From Platynereis dumerilii (Eukaryota > Annelida > Polychaeta > Phyllodocida > Nereididae), in assembly GCA_026936325.1 (NCBI GenBank), contig JAPTHN010000005.1, positions 58,457,514-58,521,513 on the forward strand: a stretch of 64,000 nucleotides of DNA, read 5' to 3'. Below the pieces are notes generated by a model. It was not told the origin of the DNA. It saw only the letters and a program-made list of their open reading frames with translations, and ran no database searches. The translations under genes and the position numbers were made by a program. Of this stretch, positions 10,270-22,309 are shown one piece after another. The stretch's first letter is position 1, and every line of letters starts with the position of its first letter.

Positions 10270-13200
10270 TCTACATGTTTTTAAAATATTTTATAATTTA
10301 CAGAAATGTTTTATGTATATGTTCAATTATATTTATGAATAGACTATTTTAATGATATAAATGGTTTTATATAAAATTCTATTTTATCGTTTTTCACATA
10401 TGTCATTGTATATAATTCATCTCATTTTTTCTGTCGGTAAAAAGCGTTTCGCTTGTGTTTTCTTTTGTATTTTAATCCGACGTGAAATAAACATTTACTT
10501 ACTTACTTACTTACTTATCAATATATTATAAAATTCCTATAATTAACCTAAAAAATGCTAATCATCCGTAAAACATACGCAATAATATTTTGAAAAAAAA
10601 AGTGGTCATATTATACGCAGAAGAGCCAGATTTTTTAAGCAAACATTTGTTTTCTTGCATACCCAAGGGCCTGAGTGCCTCTTCTGCAGCTTGGTAGGAT
10701 AGGATCTTATCCCCAAAATGCATTAATAACCTTGAACATAACCACATCAAGCTTGTCCGCGCCCTTCATGTTATTAATATTAAGATGCATTTGAATTTGC
10801 AGTTTTACTATAATTTGGTTAAATTATAAGACAACCTTTCTTTTCTGAATTCTACCAATACTTTTGACCTTGCCTAAATCAATGCATCCATCATTATGCC
10901 AAGAACAAACAGGATACATTCAAACCTACTAGTTTATTTCTTATCTCAACGTATTCTTACGCTTTATTGAATTTTAATGGATTTTAAACCAGAGATAATT
11001 ATGCCAGGGTAAAGTAAATTTCTTTTCTGAGGGAGTAAGTATTGAAATTAAAGATAAATGCATACCATCAAAGGCATATGATTATTTAATTTCTTTTGGT
11101 TTAAAATAATAAGAATTAGGAAAAAAGTGTCCATTACAATAACAGCATTCCAACACAGAAATAACAAACACTTCAGGGCTGAAAAACATACTTCTATTTG
11201 TCTTTCAAAGAATTACATCTTCCTTAACACAGTAATAATTGTTTTCATTTCTGGGCAATCTGCTAATACAAAGCAATGGTTTCTATGCCCTGGAAGCAAT
11301 CCAACAGCTGCTTGTTAGGAACACCTTTGAACCAGATTGGATTAAAATGCATTTGCCTTGAGCACAACCGGATCAGGCAAATCCACGTCACCCATTTCTG
11401 TTCATCTTGTTATCATCGCTTGGATTCCAATCTTCTGCGCTATTTGCTGATTTAATCATGAAATAATAACGGAATTAATTTCCGTTGAGCTTTGTGTGAA
11501 TTGGCAGAATGTGAAATCTCCAGAGAGACAATGCGGAGAGCATTGATTAAGACATAGATACACAAGTTTTTTGCCTTCAATAAAATGCAATATCATTCTA
11601 CAATGCGATAGACACACAGTACTTAGCTGAGTGAAAATCACTAAAACACTCCTATACTTTGTTGCATAAGCCTTAAACGCATCCTCTTAGTCAATTAGCA
11701 ACATAAATATAATATACTGACAAGGTAACTTGTCCCAAGTACATTATGGCTGGAACTGAGCATTTGCTATCCACAAAAACGCACTAATGGGGTTTATTGC
11801 TTTAAAAAACTACACATAATTGCTAACAAGCTGTTGTTCTACAAGGCAGTTTTTCAGCAGTAACATGGAAATTTGCCAAAACTGAATGATATAAAGGAAA
11901 CAAAAAACATATATCATTGAGCTGAAATGGAAAAAGCCGAGAATAGGGATGGTAAACATTTGATTTGACAGTAATAGTAATGCTAGTTTTTGACAGTAAA
12001 GATTTGAAAGTAATGTTATTGTTATCGTTATTGTTATTGCCCAAGAGGGAAGAAATGCTGTCTTTTTGTTCTGCACATAAGGGCACAATGGAACATCCAC
12101 TCGAACAAAATAGTCCCAAGCTGTGAAAAATAAGAAGTTATGTGACAGTTTGGATGTGTACCTCTATCTATCTAGCATAAGATTACCTGATAAAGCCTCT
12201 AAGATACTGCTGAGTTACTGGTCAGAGATATCTGAGCCATAAAAGCAGAATCATATAAGGATAATGGTCACTGTGCCACAATGGCAATAATAATTGATTA
12301 TTTATATCACACAGCTTTCATAAAGCAGACAAAGTTTTATCAGGATTGAAGCAGATGAAGTATTATCAGGATCGAAATGTGTCTCACTTTTACCAATGCA
12401 GACTCTAGGGTGAACCCTATCAAAGACATGTTTGTGAAATGGCTTACACATAGAAGAACAAGTGACACTAAAACGAGAATTACAAGACTATACCGCTCTC
12501 CAAACAAAATGTTGTGCCACTTAACCTACTTTTTTCAAACACTTATCATGATCTTCCCGATGGTCCAGTAGTCCTGAACCTCGATTAAATCTAACTGCTT
12601 CAGGCATTATATTGTGATATGTGATCTTCTGATTTCACAAAAAGTTACGCTTTTGTGGAAAATTGCTTTGAAGCAAAAACTTGCACGGCTTTACCGAGTC
12701 TCCCTGTTGAAAATTACATTCAGTTCTGAGGCAAACACCCTGACCTCACAGGGAGCATTTTTGGTATTCACTTGTTTTACAAAGACTAAGCAGTTTGAGG
12801 TGGTGCACTTAAAATATGGCATTGGTTTCCCCGATTTTATTGAAAAATAGACATTAACAGCAATTAAAAAAATGTTGTTTTTTTTAATTGGAGGTAAAGT
12901 GGGAAGACTTTGCAACTACCATCTTAAATGTAAAAATCACCTTCTCAGGAAACCTCTCAAAATTCTAATGGGATAAAAGTACCAACAGCTTTCTTGATTC
13001 TAGATCTGAAGCAGAATTTAGCCATCTAGTTTCAGATTATTAATGAGTTTGAAATACATTTCAGTCAGTAAGCCACGCTCTGTACTTAAATTAATATCAA
13101 AATAAGCTTCGAAAATGGACTTTGGATAGAGCAAGCAAGGACTGCTAGCCGATAGCTAAATATCTTCGGAAATTTATTTTTAGCGTTTCTATTTTTGGTC

Positions 13201-14398
13201 GCACAACTCACATAGTCTACAAGATTCCTGCATACTCCAAGATATTCATATATGGGAAATAAATTAAGTGCATTAGCACATGTTCCTAAATATATATCCA
13301 TTTCTTTAGCTGTGGATTCATCTTTTAATATTATATTATTCTATAAAAAAGTGGCAACATAATGATTGTACACGCTCTTGGAAGCACAGTTTACAGCCAT
13401 AGCTCTTGCGCCTGACTGCTTGTACCTTACTGTTCCTTCTTGCAGTATGTATTGTCCATTAGACCAGCTGGTAAGTCAACAGAAATGTACATTACATTAT
13501 TTTGTCATTGTAAGACAATTACCAGCAGTCCTATGAAGATGAAATGTACTTAAATAGTCTTTTATCATTGCTGTAAGACCGCCCACTGCAATGATCTAGC
13601 GAATAACATTGCTGAACACTGCAGTCATATATCAGATACATCAAGTAATTGTGCAATGGTATCAAGCTGAAAAAAAAAGTTAAATCATTTCAACTCAACA
13701 AATTATATGGATTACTGACAATTGGTTAAAATAAGCAACTTTACAGTGCACATACATATATGCAGCTGTTCGCTTTTGGTGGCAAACCAAATAGTAACCT
13801 TGGAATTGGTTGTGGGCATAAAAAAAGCTCTTACATTTATGTCTTGTACTTCCTGTGCAGGAGCTCAGTTTGAAACTCCTTGTTGGAGTGGTTTCTGTCT
13901 GTGTGATACATAGTGACTCGAGGACTCCTGTTCCAGTCAGTCTGGCTATCTACAGCAAGGTAGGATAAGAACGGAAGAGCTGGTATCTTTAGTGGGATAA
14001 TGCTATCAACACAAATGCAGGTGACCCAGTTTGAATTATACTTCAGAGTTTTTACATGCACATATAAAAAGTACAAATCCTCTTTTTTTGTCTCTAATCA
14101 TTAAAATTTTGTCAGTATCGCATTCTGCCATTTTCTATATTGTCATTTATAAAAATATTCTTACTAAAGATGCATTAAGTACCAATTATCACGCCTTAAT
14201 TACTGATCAAACTGTCAAAAGAAAACACAAAACTGCCATGAAGGTACAAAGTGCTGGCAAAATCGTGAGCTAAAGTCACCTTATCTCAAACAACCTTGCC
14301 GTGGCATGTGTGTCGACTTTGATAAAATCTCTTGCATTTCATGTCCGCATAGAAGAAAGTAGAGCCAGTGTAGCAAGTGTATAGTTCAGTGCTTTCAC

Positions 14399-14551
14399 CT
14401 GTCGATCTCCTCCAACAGGTCCATCATCAGAGCAAAGGCAATTAGTCAAGACAACCTTTGACACAGATCCTCTTTGTCCATCTGAGTTGGTATTAAGGGC
14501 TAAAGGCCGGAGGCAAGAAGCCATTGTTCCCTTCCTCTGTACTCTCTGCCT
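14399..14551 (-). CDS. Candidate internal exon (51 codons), unit B copy
   Basis: On the minus strand a pyrimidine-containing acceptor (cccctttatag) precedes 153 nt open in one frame. That frame includes MASCLRPLALNTNSD, GQRGSVSKVVLTNC and SDDGPVGGDRQ, followed by the donor CAG|GTGAAA. The same segment lies at equivalent places in units A and C. Several differences between copies fall in third codon positions. I do not recognise the protein. A competing reading is a shorter exon starting at ATGATGGACCTG, preceded by a branch-point-like tgactaat and the acceptor gctctg/gctcag, giving MMDLLEEIDR with the same donor. No flanking exon has been identified, so this remains a candidate. Confidence 0.3.
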
Positions 14552-15755
14552 CTATAAAGGGGCCTACATGCACGATACTACAGTGTTATAGACTGACACA
14601 CAGGATCTGTATGCCGGAACTACCAACACATAGTCACAAATGTTCTGCTCAAAAATGACAGTTAGTCACTAAAAATATGTAACAGGCGGAGTCAGGAAGA
14701 AATATTTATTATATTGCTATGACAAAAGAACTCCATAATCCTAAAAGTGAGTGTGACATGTCCAAACAAGTGAAGAAACTATTGAATGAATTAACAATCT
14801 TCCTGGATATATATTTTTTTGTCATGCAATAGTGCATTACAGGGGACAAACTTGTGGTCAGCTCATTTGGGACAGGAAGGAGCTTGTCAGGCAGCTTGTC
14901 ACTTTGGTAAATTGCACTAGCGAAAACAACTGGCTGCTGGAGAAAGTCTAGGAAATGAAACTTTTAACATCTAAAGATAACCATGGGTAACAGAAGCTAT
15001 ACAATACATACATATACAGAACAAAACTGAAAAAAAAGAGAAAAATAGACATAGCTGATCACTTCTTGATTCCTAGATTAATGGCAATTGTGCAAAAAGT
15101 TGTCTGATTGAATTGGAAATTAAATGCCTATTCTGTCAAAAAACATCCCTCTTTCTTTGGGTTTAACTTACACTTATCTTGGTAAGCTAAACATAGTTCT
15201 ACACAAAATATTTTCAAAAAGCTACGAATTCTATAACTAAGCCACTTATGAGTAGCAAAGTCTGTAAACTTTAATGATTTAATTAATAATATTATACAAA
15301 AGCAATGTTCTGATGTTTCTCATTGTGTATGGATTGTAAAAATGAAATATGGCACGCTTAAATCATTATTTTGCTTTCCTAGTAGATTGAACTTGACAAT
15401 TGTACATTAATAATTACTATTTATATTCAGAGATATTTAGAGGCAATTAATGACCTTATTCATTGAATTTGATTAGACAAAGGATAAAAGTAAAGTCAGC
15501 TTTCTCGTCTGAATCAAGCCCTAAACTTCTCAATACAGACGACTTTGTTTGAAGAGTTATTCGACTCTGCAATTCAAAATCAATTAGAAAAATATATCAC
15601 ACACGGCTGTTTTTGATGGTCATATTTTGCTATAATTTTCGTGTGTCATATTACTGTAGCAAATTTAATCCCAGCTGTGAAACATGCTGATTCTATATCA
15701 AGGATCACCATCTTCGAAGGATTCTGTAGTAGGCCTATTGTCATCTCAAAAGAAA

Positions 15756-17589
15756 AAAGTGTTGGCATACAATCGAGATAGAATTTGACGTACTAATACA
15801 AATTAATAGTTGTGTTAAACTTTGCCTATTTCAGATTTGTGCACTCAAATTATTGGGTTAAAGGGCATTTAAATTATCCTGGATAGGCAGATTCATAATG
15901 TTGATAAATGAAAAACCATTCAGTGAGTGTTTTAGTCAGCTAGTTTGTCAATGTTCTAACATTGGAAATAAATGGAATCATAACCATGATCACCTTCCAT
16001 GAAATGTTTACAAAAACAGTTCCATTGTAAAGAAAGAAAGCATTTGTTATGTCAAATCATTTATCCAATTTGGGTATAAGATCTCGACTGTAAAGCAAAA
16101 GCTCCCAATTCAATTCATCAAATACAAAGATATGTTCTATTGCATATGTACATAATGCTAACTTGGTGCAAGATAGTATTATCGTTTTTGGTCTTTGTGG
16201 CACAAGTTACAGTGTAAGTATCCAACTATTAGTGGATTCCTCCCTGGAATTAATGAGCCCCAGGATTTGCTTATTCACAGTTATTCACACCTTTTCAATC
16301 AGTACTGCCATTAGGTTGAATGACTTGGTTTTTTTTTTCCAAAATACAAATAATTTTATGTTCAACAATATAAATTGGTGGCCATCGAACTCTGTGGAGT
16401 TATTTGAAGACTCATGCCTAGATCACACGGAGACGTAACAGAGGGTTCTTGTTGCGGCGCTTCTTGCTTTTCCAGGAAAGTGGGAGGTTCTTAAGCTACA
16501 TTCAACAATTCGGCGACGATATTTTCGTCTACGGCGCATCTTAAACTTCCTCGCCAAAAGTTCCTAGAAGTCACGTGACTTTATGGTGAGGCAAGAACTT
16601 GCTTCACGAAAGATTCAACCGGTTGACCAGAAAGACCCCCAAAATGATTGGGCGAAGGTAGAGACAGCTTGGGCGAAGTTAGAGGCAGATTGGGCGAATC
16701 TAGAGAGTGCTTGGGCGAGGCTACTTATCATTGAGTCAATGGAACTTCGGCGAAAAAAGAGAACAACTCGCCGACGCAAACAAGCTGTTGAAACGCCGAA
16801 AAAGCTACTTACTTCACCGTAACAGGTATTTGCTTGGGCGTAATTGAAGATTAGGGCGAAGTAAGAGGATGCTAGTGCGAAGTTAGAGGCAGATTGGGCG
16901 AAGAAAGAGACTCCTTGGGCGAATCTAGTTTAACATTGAAGCAATGGAACTGCACCGAGGCTCCTCACAACTCGCCGACACAGTCCTGCTCCCCTTTGGG
17001 GGTTGCTACGGCTCCAATTACGAGCGATTCGGCGTAGAAAACGAGTGCCTCGTCGTCCTAGGATCCACCCACGACGATGTATAACCTTTAATTGATTATA
17101 TAATTGTCCAAAAATGGCTTTAATCGCCGAAATAGGCCTTCCTGGCACCTAGACAACTTCGCCGACACTTAACCACTGCCGTGAGAATATAGCATCACCA
17201 AGATGGAGTGGAATGAAAATGAGATGAATGAAAATGAGAATCAAGGAACATTTTAAAGTAAAAACATGCTCTCCGTTGGCACATCACTAGACACAAAGTA
17301 AAAAGAAGAGATGTACTTTTGGAAACAGGTTTGATGAAAATCACAGGGTAGTGGAATATGAATCCCAAACCGCCTTTCAAAATTTTTCAAAACTACAGCC
17401 AAAGACTCAAAAACCAAAAACTCTTCAAAAGTAACTGCATAGGCGAGGACCCGCTCACATGTGGCCTGACTTTTCTCATTTTGAAAAAAATGCTGATGAT
17501 AGGGACTTGAGGCCATTGACTTATCTTGCCACAGGGCCCGAAACGTTGAAAGACGGCCCTGTTGTGAATATTGAAAAAAAAGTATATTA
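15756..17589. other. 1.8-kb insertion between units B and C, partly GC-richer
   Basis: At the A/B boundary one unit runs straight into the next. Here about 1.8 kb of unrelated sequence separates the end of unit B from the head of unit C. The middle (about 16,430-17,170) is richer in GC than the surroundings. It contains a 21-bp minisatellite (16,643-16,725) and a diverged second copy of the same block about 205 bp further on (16,865-16,950). The right end (about 17,250-17,590) has minus-strand open frames that match nothing I know. No terminal inverted repeats or target duplication could be identified. Confidence 0.6.
16583..16822 (+). CDS. Hypothetical 79-aa ORF with heptad W-A-x-L-E repeats
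   Basis: The frame starts at ATG and is 79 codons long. Residues about 24-47 are a run of 7-residue repeats of the type WAKLEAD, WANLESA and WARL, produced by a 21-bp tandem DNA repeat. The C-terminal half is strongly basic (RRKKRTTRRRKQ). Heptads with W, A and L spaced in this way could form an amphipathic helix. The repeat lies in DNA with tandem structure and no conserved homologue is known to me, so the ORF may be accidental. There is no support from splice sites or a second intact copy. Confidence 0.2.
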   Translation: MVRQELASRKIQPVDQKDPQNDWAKVETAWAKLEADWANLESAWARLLIIESMELRRKKRTTRRRKQAVETPKKLLTSP

Positions 17590-18809
17590 TATACCATAAC
17601 AATGTCAGTTTCAAATGACATGAACATTGCATGTCAAGTGCAATACATTGACAGATCATACATGCATCCAAAGACAGGTAAAGAAAATACATGAATAATT
17701 GACAATGACATTATCATATCAGGCTATCAGTTGACATTCAAAAAGACATCTTTGGGGCTTACCGCATAGCTGGCGTGGGAGTTTATTGCCTCTCTTGCTG
17801 ACTCTCTAGTGGCTTGACCTTAATATTTAATGTCATATGACCGAGAAAGGGCAATGTGCTCAGCTTTTACGATGTCATCATTTCTTTATGTTAGCTCACT
17901 CCAGGTAGTATCTACTCTTATTATCATGTTGACTAAATGGTCGTCTGTACACAATGCATTTAGAAGGGTTTCTTCTTCAACGGCTTTGACTTTCCAAGAG
18001 TATGTAACAGTAAATTCATAATTTTTTATTTTGTTCGGACAACTCCACTATCAGAAATATCACACCTGGGTTCAATCCCCTGGCTGGCCAACATGTCATT
18101 CCACAATGTCGTCGTTCGCATCAGACGTAGACTAGAGGTGCCGTGGGCCTAACTGGAAACAAGTCACTGACTTAGTTTGGCTACTCATGTAAAATGAAAG
18201 AACCATGACTTTTTAGTCTTGAGAAGGATTCATTCATTCAAAGTGAAATAGTTTTGAAATAAGCCTTGATGGCTTTTATGATGGCATTTATATTTAATAC
18301 AATGCAAGTTAGGGTACTCTATTACTGATGCTGATACTGAGAGTGTCTCGTACTGTCAAGTAAGAAGAGAGTTTTTGCATCAATGTACTGTAGAAGTCAC
18401 ATAATTAACTTAAAAAATGCTAATCATCAGTTAAATATCTGAAATAATATTTTGAAAAAAAAAAGAAAATGGTCGCATTCTTCACTGAAGATCTAGATTT
18501 TTTAAAGCAAACTAGCAAACTATTAATTTGCTTGCATACCGAGTGGCTCTTGTACAGCTTGGTAGGATGGCATTAAAACCTTATTTCCAAAATGCATTAA
18601 CAACCTTGAACATAACCACATCAGGCTAATCCACGCAATTCTATTATAATTTAATTCAATTATAGGAAATCCTTTCTTCGGTAAATTCTAACCAATACTT
18701 GAGACCTTCCCCAAAGCAATGCGTCCTTAATGAAAATGACATAGTTGTGCCAAAATGCTTTATTGAATTTTATTGGTTTTTACATCGGAAATAGTTATAC
18801 CAGAGGTAC
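17590..18809. repeat. Array 1, unit C, head part
   Basis: The first 1.2 kb of the unit, starting at 'ataccataacaatgtcag', aligns with 1-1,150 and 5,652-6,340 plus 10,517-11,000 but with clearly more differences than A has from B. It includes the decayed tRNA-like segment near 18,063 and the LINE target region near 18,375 without a LINE, a second empty site. Similarity stops near 18,810. Confidence 0.8.
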
Positions 18810-19035
18810 AAAAGCATTCAGCTTCTGTCTACTGGGAAAAAAGCAAGCAATTTGCGTGGAATGCTTGACTGATTGAGAATGTTGGTGGCCGTCGTGACAA
18901 ATTGACCTTGCACCCTGACCAGAAACTGCCAAACTGGAATTAGCCTCTTCAATGGGAAACATCCATCTTAGTCGTTCTCACTTTTGCTTCAAGCCAAATT
19001 CGATATGCCGGCATTAAACTTTTACTTGTACACCA
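18810..19035. other. Unassigned sequence between unit C head and the TIR element
   Basis: These 226 bases are absent from units A and B and lie outside the terminal repeats of the following element. They may belong to an older or larger insertion that also includes 24,694-25,460. I see no gene in them. Confidence 0.4.
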
Positions 19036-19720
19036 CACTCTAAAAATGGTGTTTAGAGTCTAAACACAATCCTAAACACATTTCTTGTCCCACTTTTTTC
19101 ACGCGTTTAGATCTTAAACATGTGATCAATAGAGATGTTTAGGTCAAAATGTGTTTAGAAATCTATACATGTTTAGCCTAAGAACACATTCAACATGTTT
19201 AGGCTTTGAACACATTAGTCACGTTCAAATTCATTTGGCGTTTAGGATTTGGGGTTTAGGTTTTGCATTTAGGTTTTGGGGTTCACTTTTGGGGTTTAGG
19301 TTTTGGCGTTTAGGTTACTGGGAATTGCATTGGGGAAACTTAGATTAAATTTTATTTGAAGCACCTAGAACAGATTACAACAAATCAGTAAAAATGACAG
19401 ACAATAAACTGTTGAAAGCATTAATAAATCAAACTGTTTAACAAATGGTTAAAGAAATTGTCAATATGTGATAAAAGATTTTGGATCCTCATGGCATCGG
19501 CAACAAAGCAAGCCTCCATTGGTGTCTTCTTCAGCTGGAGGAGTGTTCAGGTTTGTTGATAGGTCAGGTCTCCAGATCCACAATCTGTAATGCAAAACAG
19601 ATCTATTCAAACAAAATTAAACTAATTTAAAAAGCTAAGAAATTTGAAATACACAGCATTTACAAATGAATTGTTCAAACTTAGCTTCTTCAGACAAATA
19701 ACTTAAAAGATAGAGTAATA

Positions 19721-20787
19721 TAATGAGTGAAAGGGGAGAAAAAAGGAAAGAGAGAAAGAGAGAGAAAGAAAGAGAGAAATAGAGAAAAAGGTAGAGGAGA
19801 AGGGAGAAAGAGAGAAGGAGGAAAAAGATAATGAGAGAAGATGAGAAAAGAGAAAGAGGTTAAAGATGTAAAGAGGAGAAAGGAGAATGAGAAAAACAGG
19901 AGAAACAGGAAGGAGAAAGATTTTTAAAAAAAGATAGAGGACAAATAGCAGAAATAAGAATAAGAGGTCTGGAGAAAGAGAGAAAGAGGAGAAAGAGAGA
20001 AAAAAGAGAAGGGGGAGAAATGCAGGAAATAAGAGAAAGAGGAGAATGAGAGAAAGGGGAGAAAGAGGAAAAAGAAGAGAAAGAGGAACATGAATGAGAG
20101 AAAGAAGAGTAGAAGGAGTATGAGGAGGAGTAGGAGGAGTAGTAGGAGGAGTAGAGGAATAGGAGGAGAAGGAGGAGAAAGAGGAGGAGTAGGAGGGGTC
20201 AGAGGTGATTAGAGAAGGGTGTGTGAAATAGGAGATGGGAGGAGGAGAAGGAGGACATAGGACCAGGACGAGAGGTAGGGGGAGGAGGAGGAGGAGGAGG
20301 AGGAGGAGGAGGAGGAGGAGGAGGAGGAGGAGGAGGAGGAGGAGGAGGAGGAGGAGATGGGACTAGGTGAATTAGGAGAGAGAGGAGAAAAAGGAGAAAG
20401 GAGAATGAGAAAAACAGAAAAAAGAGGAGAAAGAGGAGAAAGGAGAATGAGAGAAACAGGAGAAAGAGGAGAAAGAGAGAAAAAGAGAGGAGAAATGCGA
20501 GAAATAAGAGAATGAGGAAAAAGAGAGAAAGAGGAGAAATAGGAGAAAGAAGAGAAAGAGGAGAAAGAGGAGAAAGAATGACAGAAACAAGAGAAAGTGG
20601 AGAAAGGGAGAAAAAAGAGATACATGCAGGAGAAATAGGAGAAATAAGTAAAAGAAGAGAAAGAGGTGAAAGAGAGAAAAAGGTGAAAGAGAGAAAGAGG
20701 AGAAAGGGAGAATGAGAGAAACAGGAAAAAGAGGAGAAAGGGGGTAAAAGAGAGAGAAAGAGGAGAAAGAAGGAGGAGGAGAAATAG
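19721..20787 (+). repeat. About 1-kb polypurine (GA-rich) tract
   Basis: More than a kilobase of the plus strand is almost pure A and G, built of variants of GAGAAAGAGG and GGAGAAAGA with few pyrimidines. It contains a pure GGA block at 20,279-20,356. The long minus-strand ORF here (Ser/Phe/Leu-rich) is a by-product of this composition. Such mirror-rich purine tracts can adopt triplex (H-DNA) structures. Confidence 0.95.
20279..20356 (+). repeat. (GGA)n microsatellite, about 26 copies
   Basis: An uninterrupted run of GGA triplets within the polypurine tract. Its purity suggests recent expansion. On the minus strand it would read as poly-Ser in one frame. Confidence 0.97.
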
Positions 20788-20998
20788 ATAGAGACTGGTA
20801 GTCAGATAGAGTGATCCCGCTGTTACATAATACCCCACCTCTTTTAGTCTATTCTGCTTGGCAACTTGTGACCGCATGTTTGGTGTCTTTTGACAGCGAG
20901 AATACACTGTGATGTGTAGATATAGGCCTATATAAGATAATAATAAATAAAAGATTCACAGATGATGGGGGAAAAGAGAGTGAGATAGACAGACAGGA

Positions 20999-21155
20999 AG
21001 GGCAGATAGGTAGATAGATAGTAGACAGATAGGTAGATAGATAGTAGACAGATAGGTAGACAGATAGGTAGACAGATAGGTAGACAGATAGGTAGACAGA
21101 TAGGTAGACAGATCGGTAGACAGATTGGTAGACAGATTGGTAGACAGATAGATAC
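20999..21155 (+). repeat. 12-bp minisatellite GTAGACAGATAG
   Basis: About a dozen head-to-tail copies of a 12-mer (variants gtagacagatag, gtagacagattg and gtagatagatag). It produces the LPICLPICL-type frames on the minus strand, which are not genes. Confidence 0.95.
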
Positions 21156-22269
21156 TGCAAAATACTCACTTCTAGAAACTTGTCCTGTTGATAGTTGAAG
21201 ACACAAGAGCAGAATGGCAAAATTGTATGGAATCTCCCAGCCTGAGCACTCAACCATGAGGGTTTTTAATTACCACTAATTTCGTATGCATAAATTCTGA
21301 CTTAATTAGGGTATATTGTGTGCTATTTAGTAAGGTAATTGCCTCTAGTTTCCAAACTGCAAAATATATTGAGATATTAATTCTTGTAAATTTAATTTGA
21401 TGGCATGTGAACATAAATTAGCATTGCATTTGTATTAGGAACTGCCCATGTAACACATGTGCAATATACATATTTGATGCAATGTAAATAATATTTAATC
21501 AGATATAAGGCCTGATAGTGTTATTCCAATGTAACATCTTTTTTTTTTAATGTACAGAAATACAAATTTAGTTAAAACAATTGAGAATAGAAAATCATTT
21601 ATTTCGGTTCTATGTAGTTAAAGTTATTATTTTATAACTTAGTAATATTTAAGGATAGCCCAAAAATGCCTCACTTACAAACAAAATCCGGTTTTTCACG
21701 AAATTAAAAACGATATTGTGGCATATATCAAAAAGTTTAATTTACACAACTTTATCAGTCAGAATAATTATGAGAAAATTATTATGACTGAAATGTATCT
21801 GTAGAAGCTCTAACTATCAAATTGTCATGATTCGTACAAAAGACAAGTAATTTCTTTCATTAAAATCCTAATTGTATTGCCAATGGAATTAATTAGGCCT
21901 ATTCTTTTTTAAATTTTACGGTAACTGTTGTTGATTGTATATATGAACTTGTTTATTGATTCTTATAATTCACTCTTTCAATTCAAAAATCAAAATTCAA
22001 AATTTGTTCTCAACGGCTGCTAAATTTATCAACAATTTTCTGTCTTTGAATGATACTGACAAGTTTACATCAATAATGAAAAGTAAGGAACCTGACCTAC
22101 TAAATACACTTGGGAAATTTCTACTTCAGGCTGATGTTTAAAGCAACACATCTCCTACATCCACATGGTCATTGAACACAATCTTGATTATTATGAAACT
22201 GATAATATGCCTACAATTTGCACCTTAATGAGAGGAATTAATTTTAACATTCAGTGAACTATTTTGAAT

Positions 22270-22270
<1 letters not shown>

Positions 22271-22308
<38 letters not shown>

Positions 22309-22309
22309 G
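22271..22309 (+). repeat. (TA)n followed by a T run
   Basis: About eleven TA dinucleotides run into about seventeen T. This is simple AT sequence inside the TIR element, in a region (21,250-23,220) that is otherwise plain AT-rich DNA with no gene that I can see. Confidence 0.95.

Larger units (their letters stand above)
6345..10516 (+). mobile_element. Non-LTR retrotransposon, Jockey/CR1-like, near full length, split by a SINE
   Basis: Comparison with unit A near 690 shows an uninterrupted target, ...tttttcatcaatatatt. In unit B the sequence leaves that target after 'atcaa' (6,340-6,344) and returns at 'atcaa' (10,517-10,521). The element is therefore 6,345-10,516 with a short duplication of about 5 bp. 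It encodes a CCHC zinc-knuckle region, an apurinic-type endonuclease and a reverse transcriptase, and ends in a TTAC tandem tail (about 10,496-10,516), as non-LTR elements often do. Both ends being present suggests full or near-full length, about 3.9 kb without the SINE. The exact clade is not settled; the CxCxxCxxC C-terminus fits the Jockey/CR1 group. Confidence 0.93.
5652..15755. repeat. Array 1, unit B (tandem segmental duplication with LINE insertion)
   Basis: This is the second head-to-tail copy of the unit that starts at base 1. Removing the LINE (6,345-10,516) leaves a stretch collinear with unit A from end to end, with high identity. Unit B lacks the unit A SINE. It keeps about 1.1 kb (13,290-14,395) that unit A has lost and that unit C partly shares. 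The homology ends near 15,755 in an A-rich stretch. Outside the LINE and the exon-like segment at 14,399-14,551 I see no gene. Confidence 0.88.

Noticed and set aside
17253-17627. 124-aa minus-strand ORF (RALWQDKSMASSPYHQHF region)
   Set aside because: It crosses from the 1.8-kb insertion into the head of unit C, and its frame is not kept in other units. I recognise no family, although a repeat-derived origin is possible.
19228-19315. ggggtttaggtttt-type words resembling telomeric repeats
   Set aside because: Irregular, few and located among the GTTTAG-containing subterminal sites of the TIR element; better seen as derived from those.
20209-21257. Long minus-strand ORFs rich in Ser/Phe/Leu or LPICLPICL repeats
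   Set aside because: They are translations of the polypurine tract and the 12-bp minisatellite; no domain and no start context.
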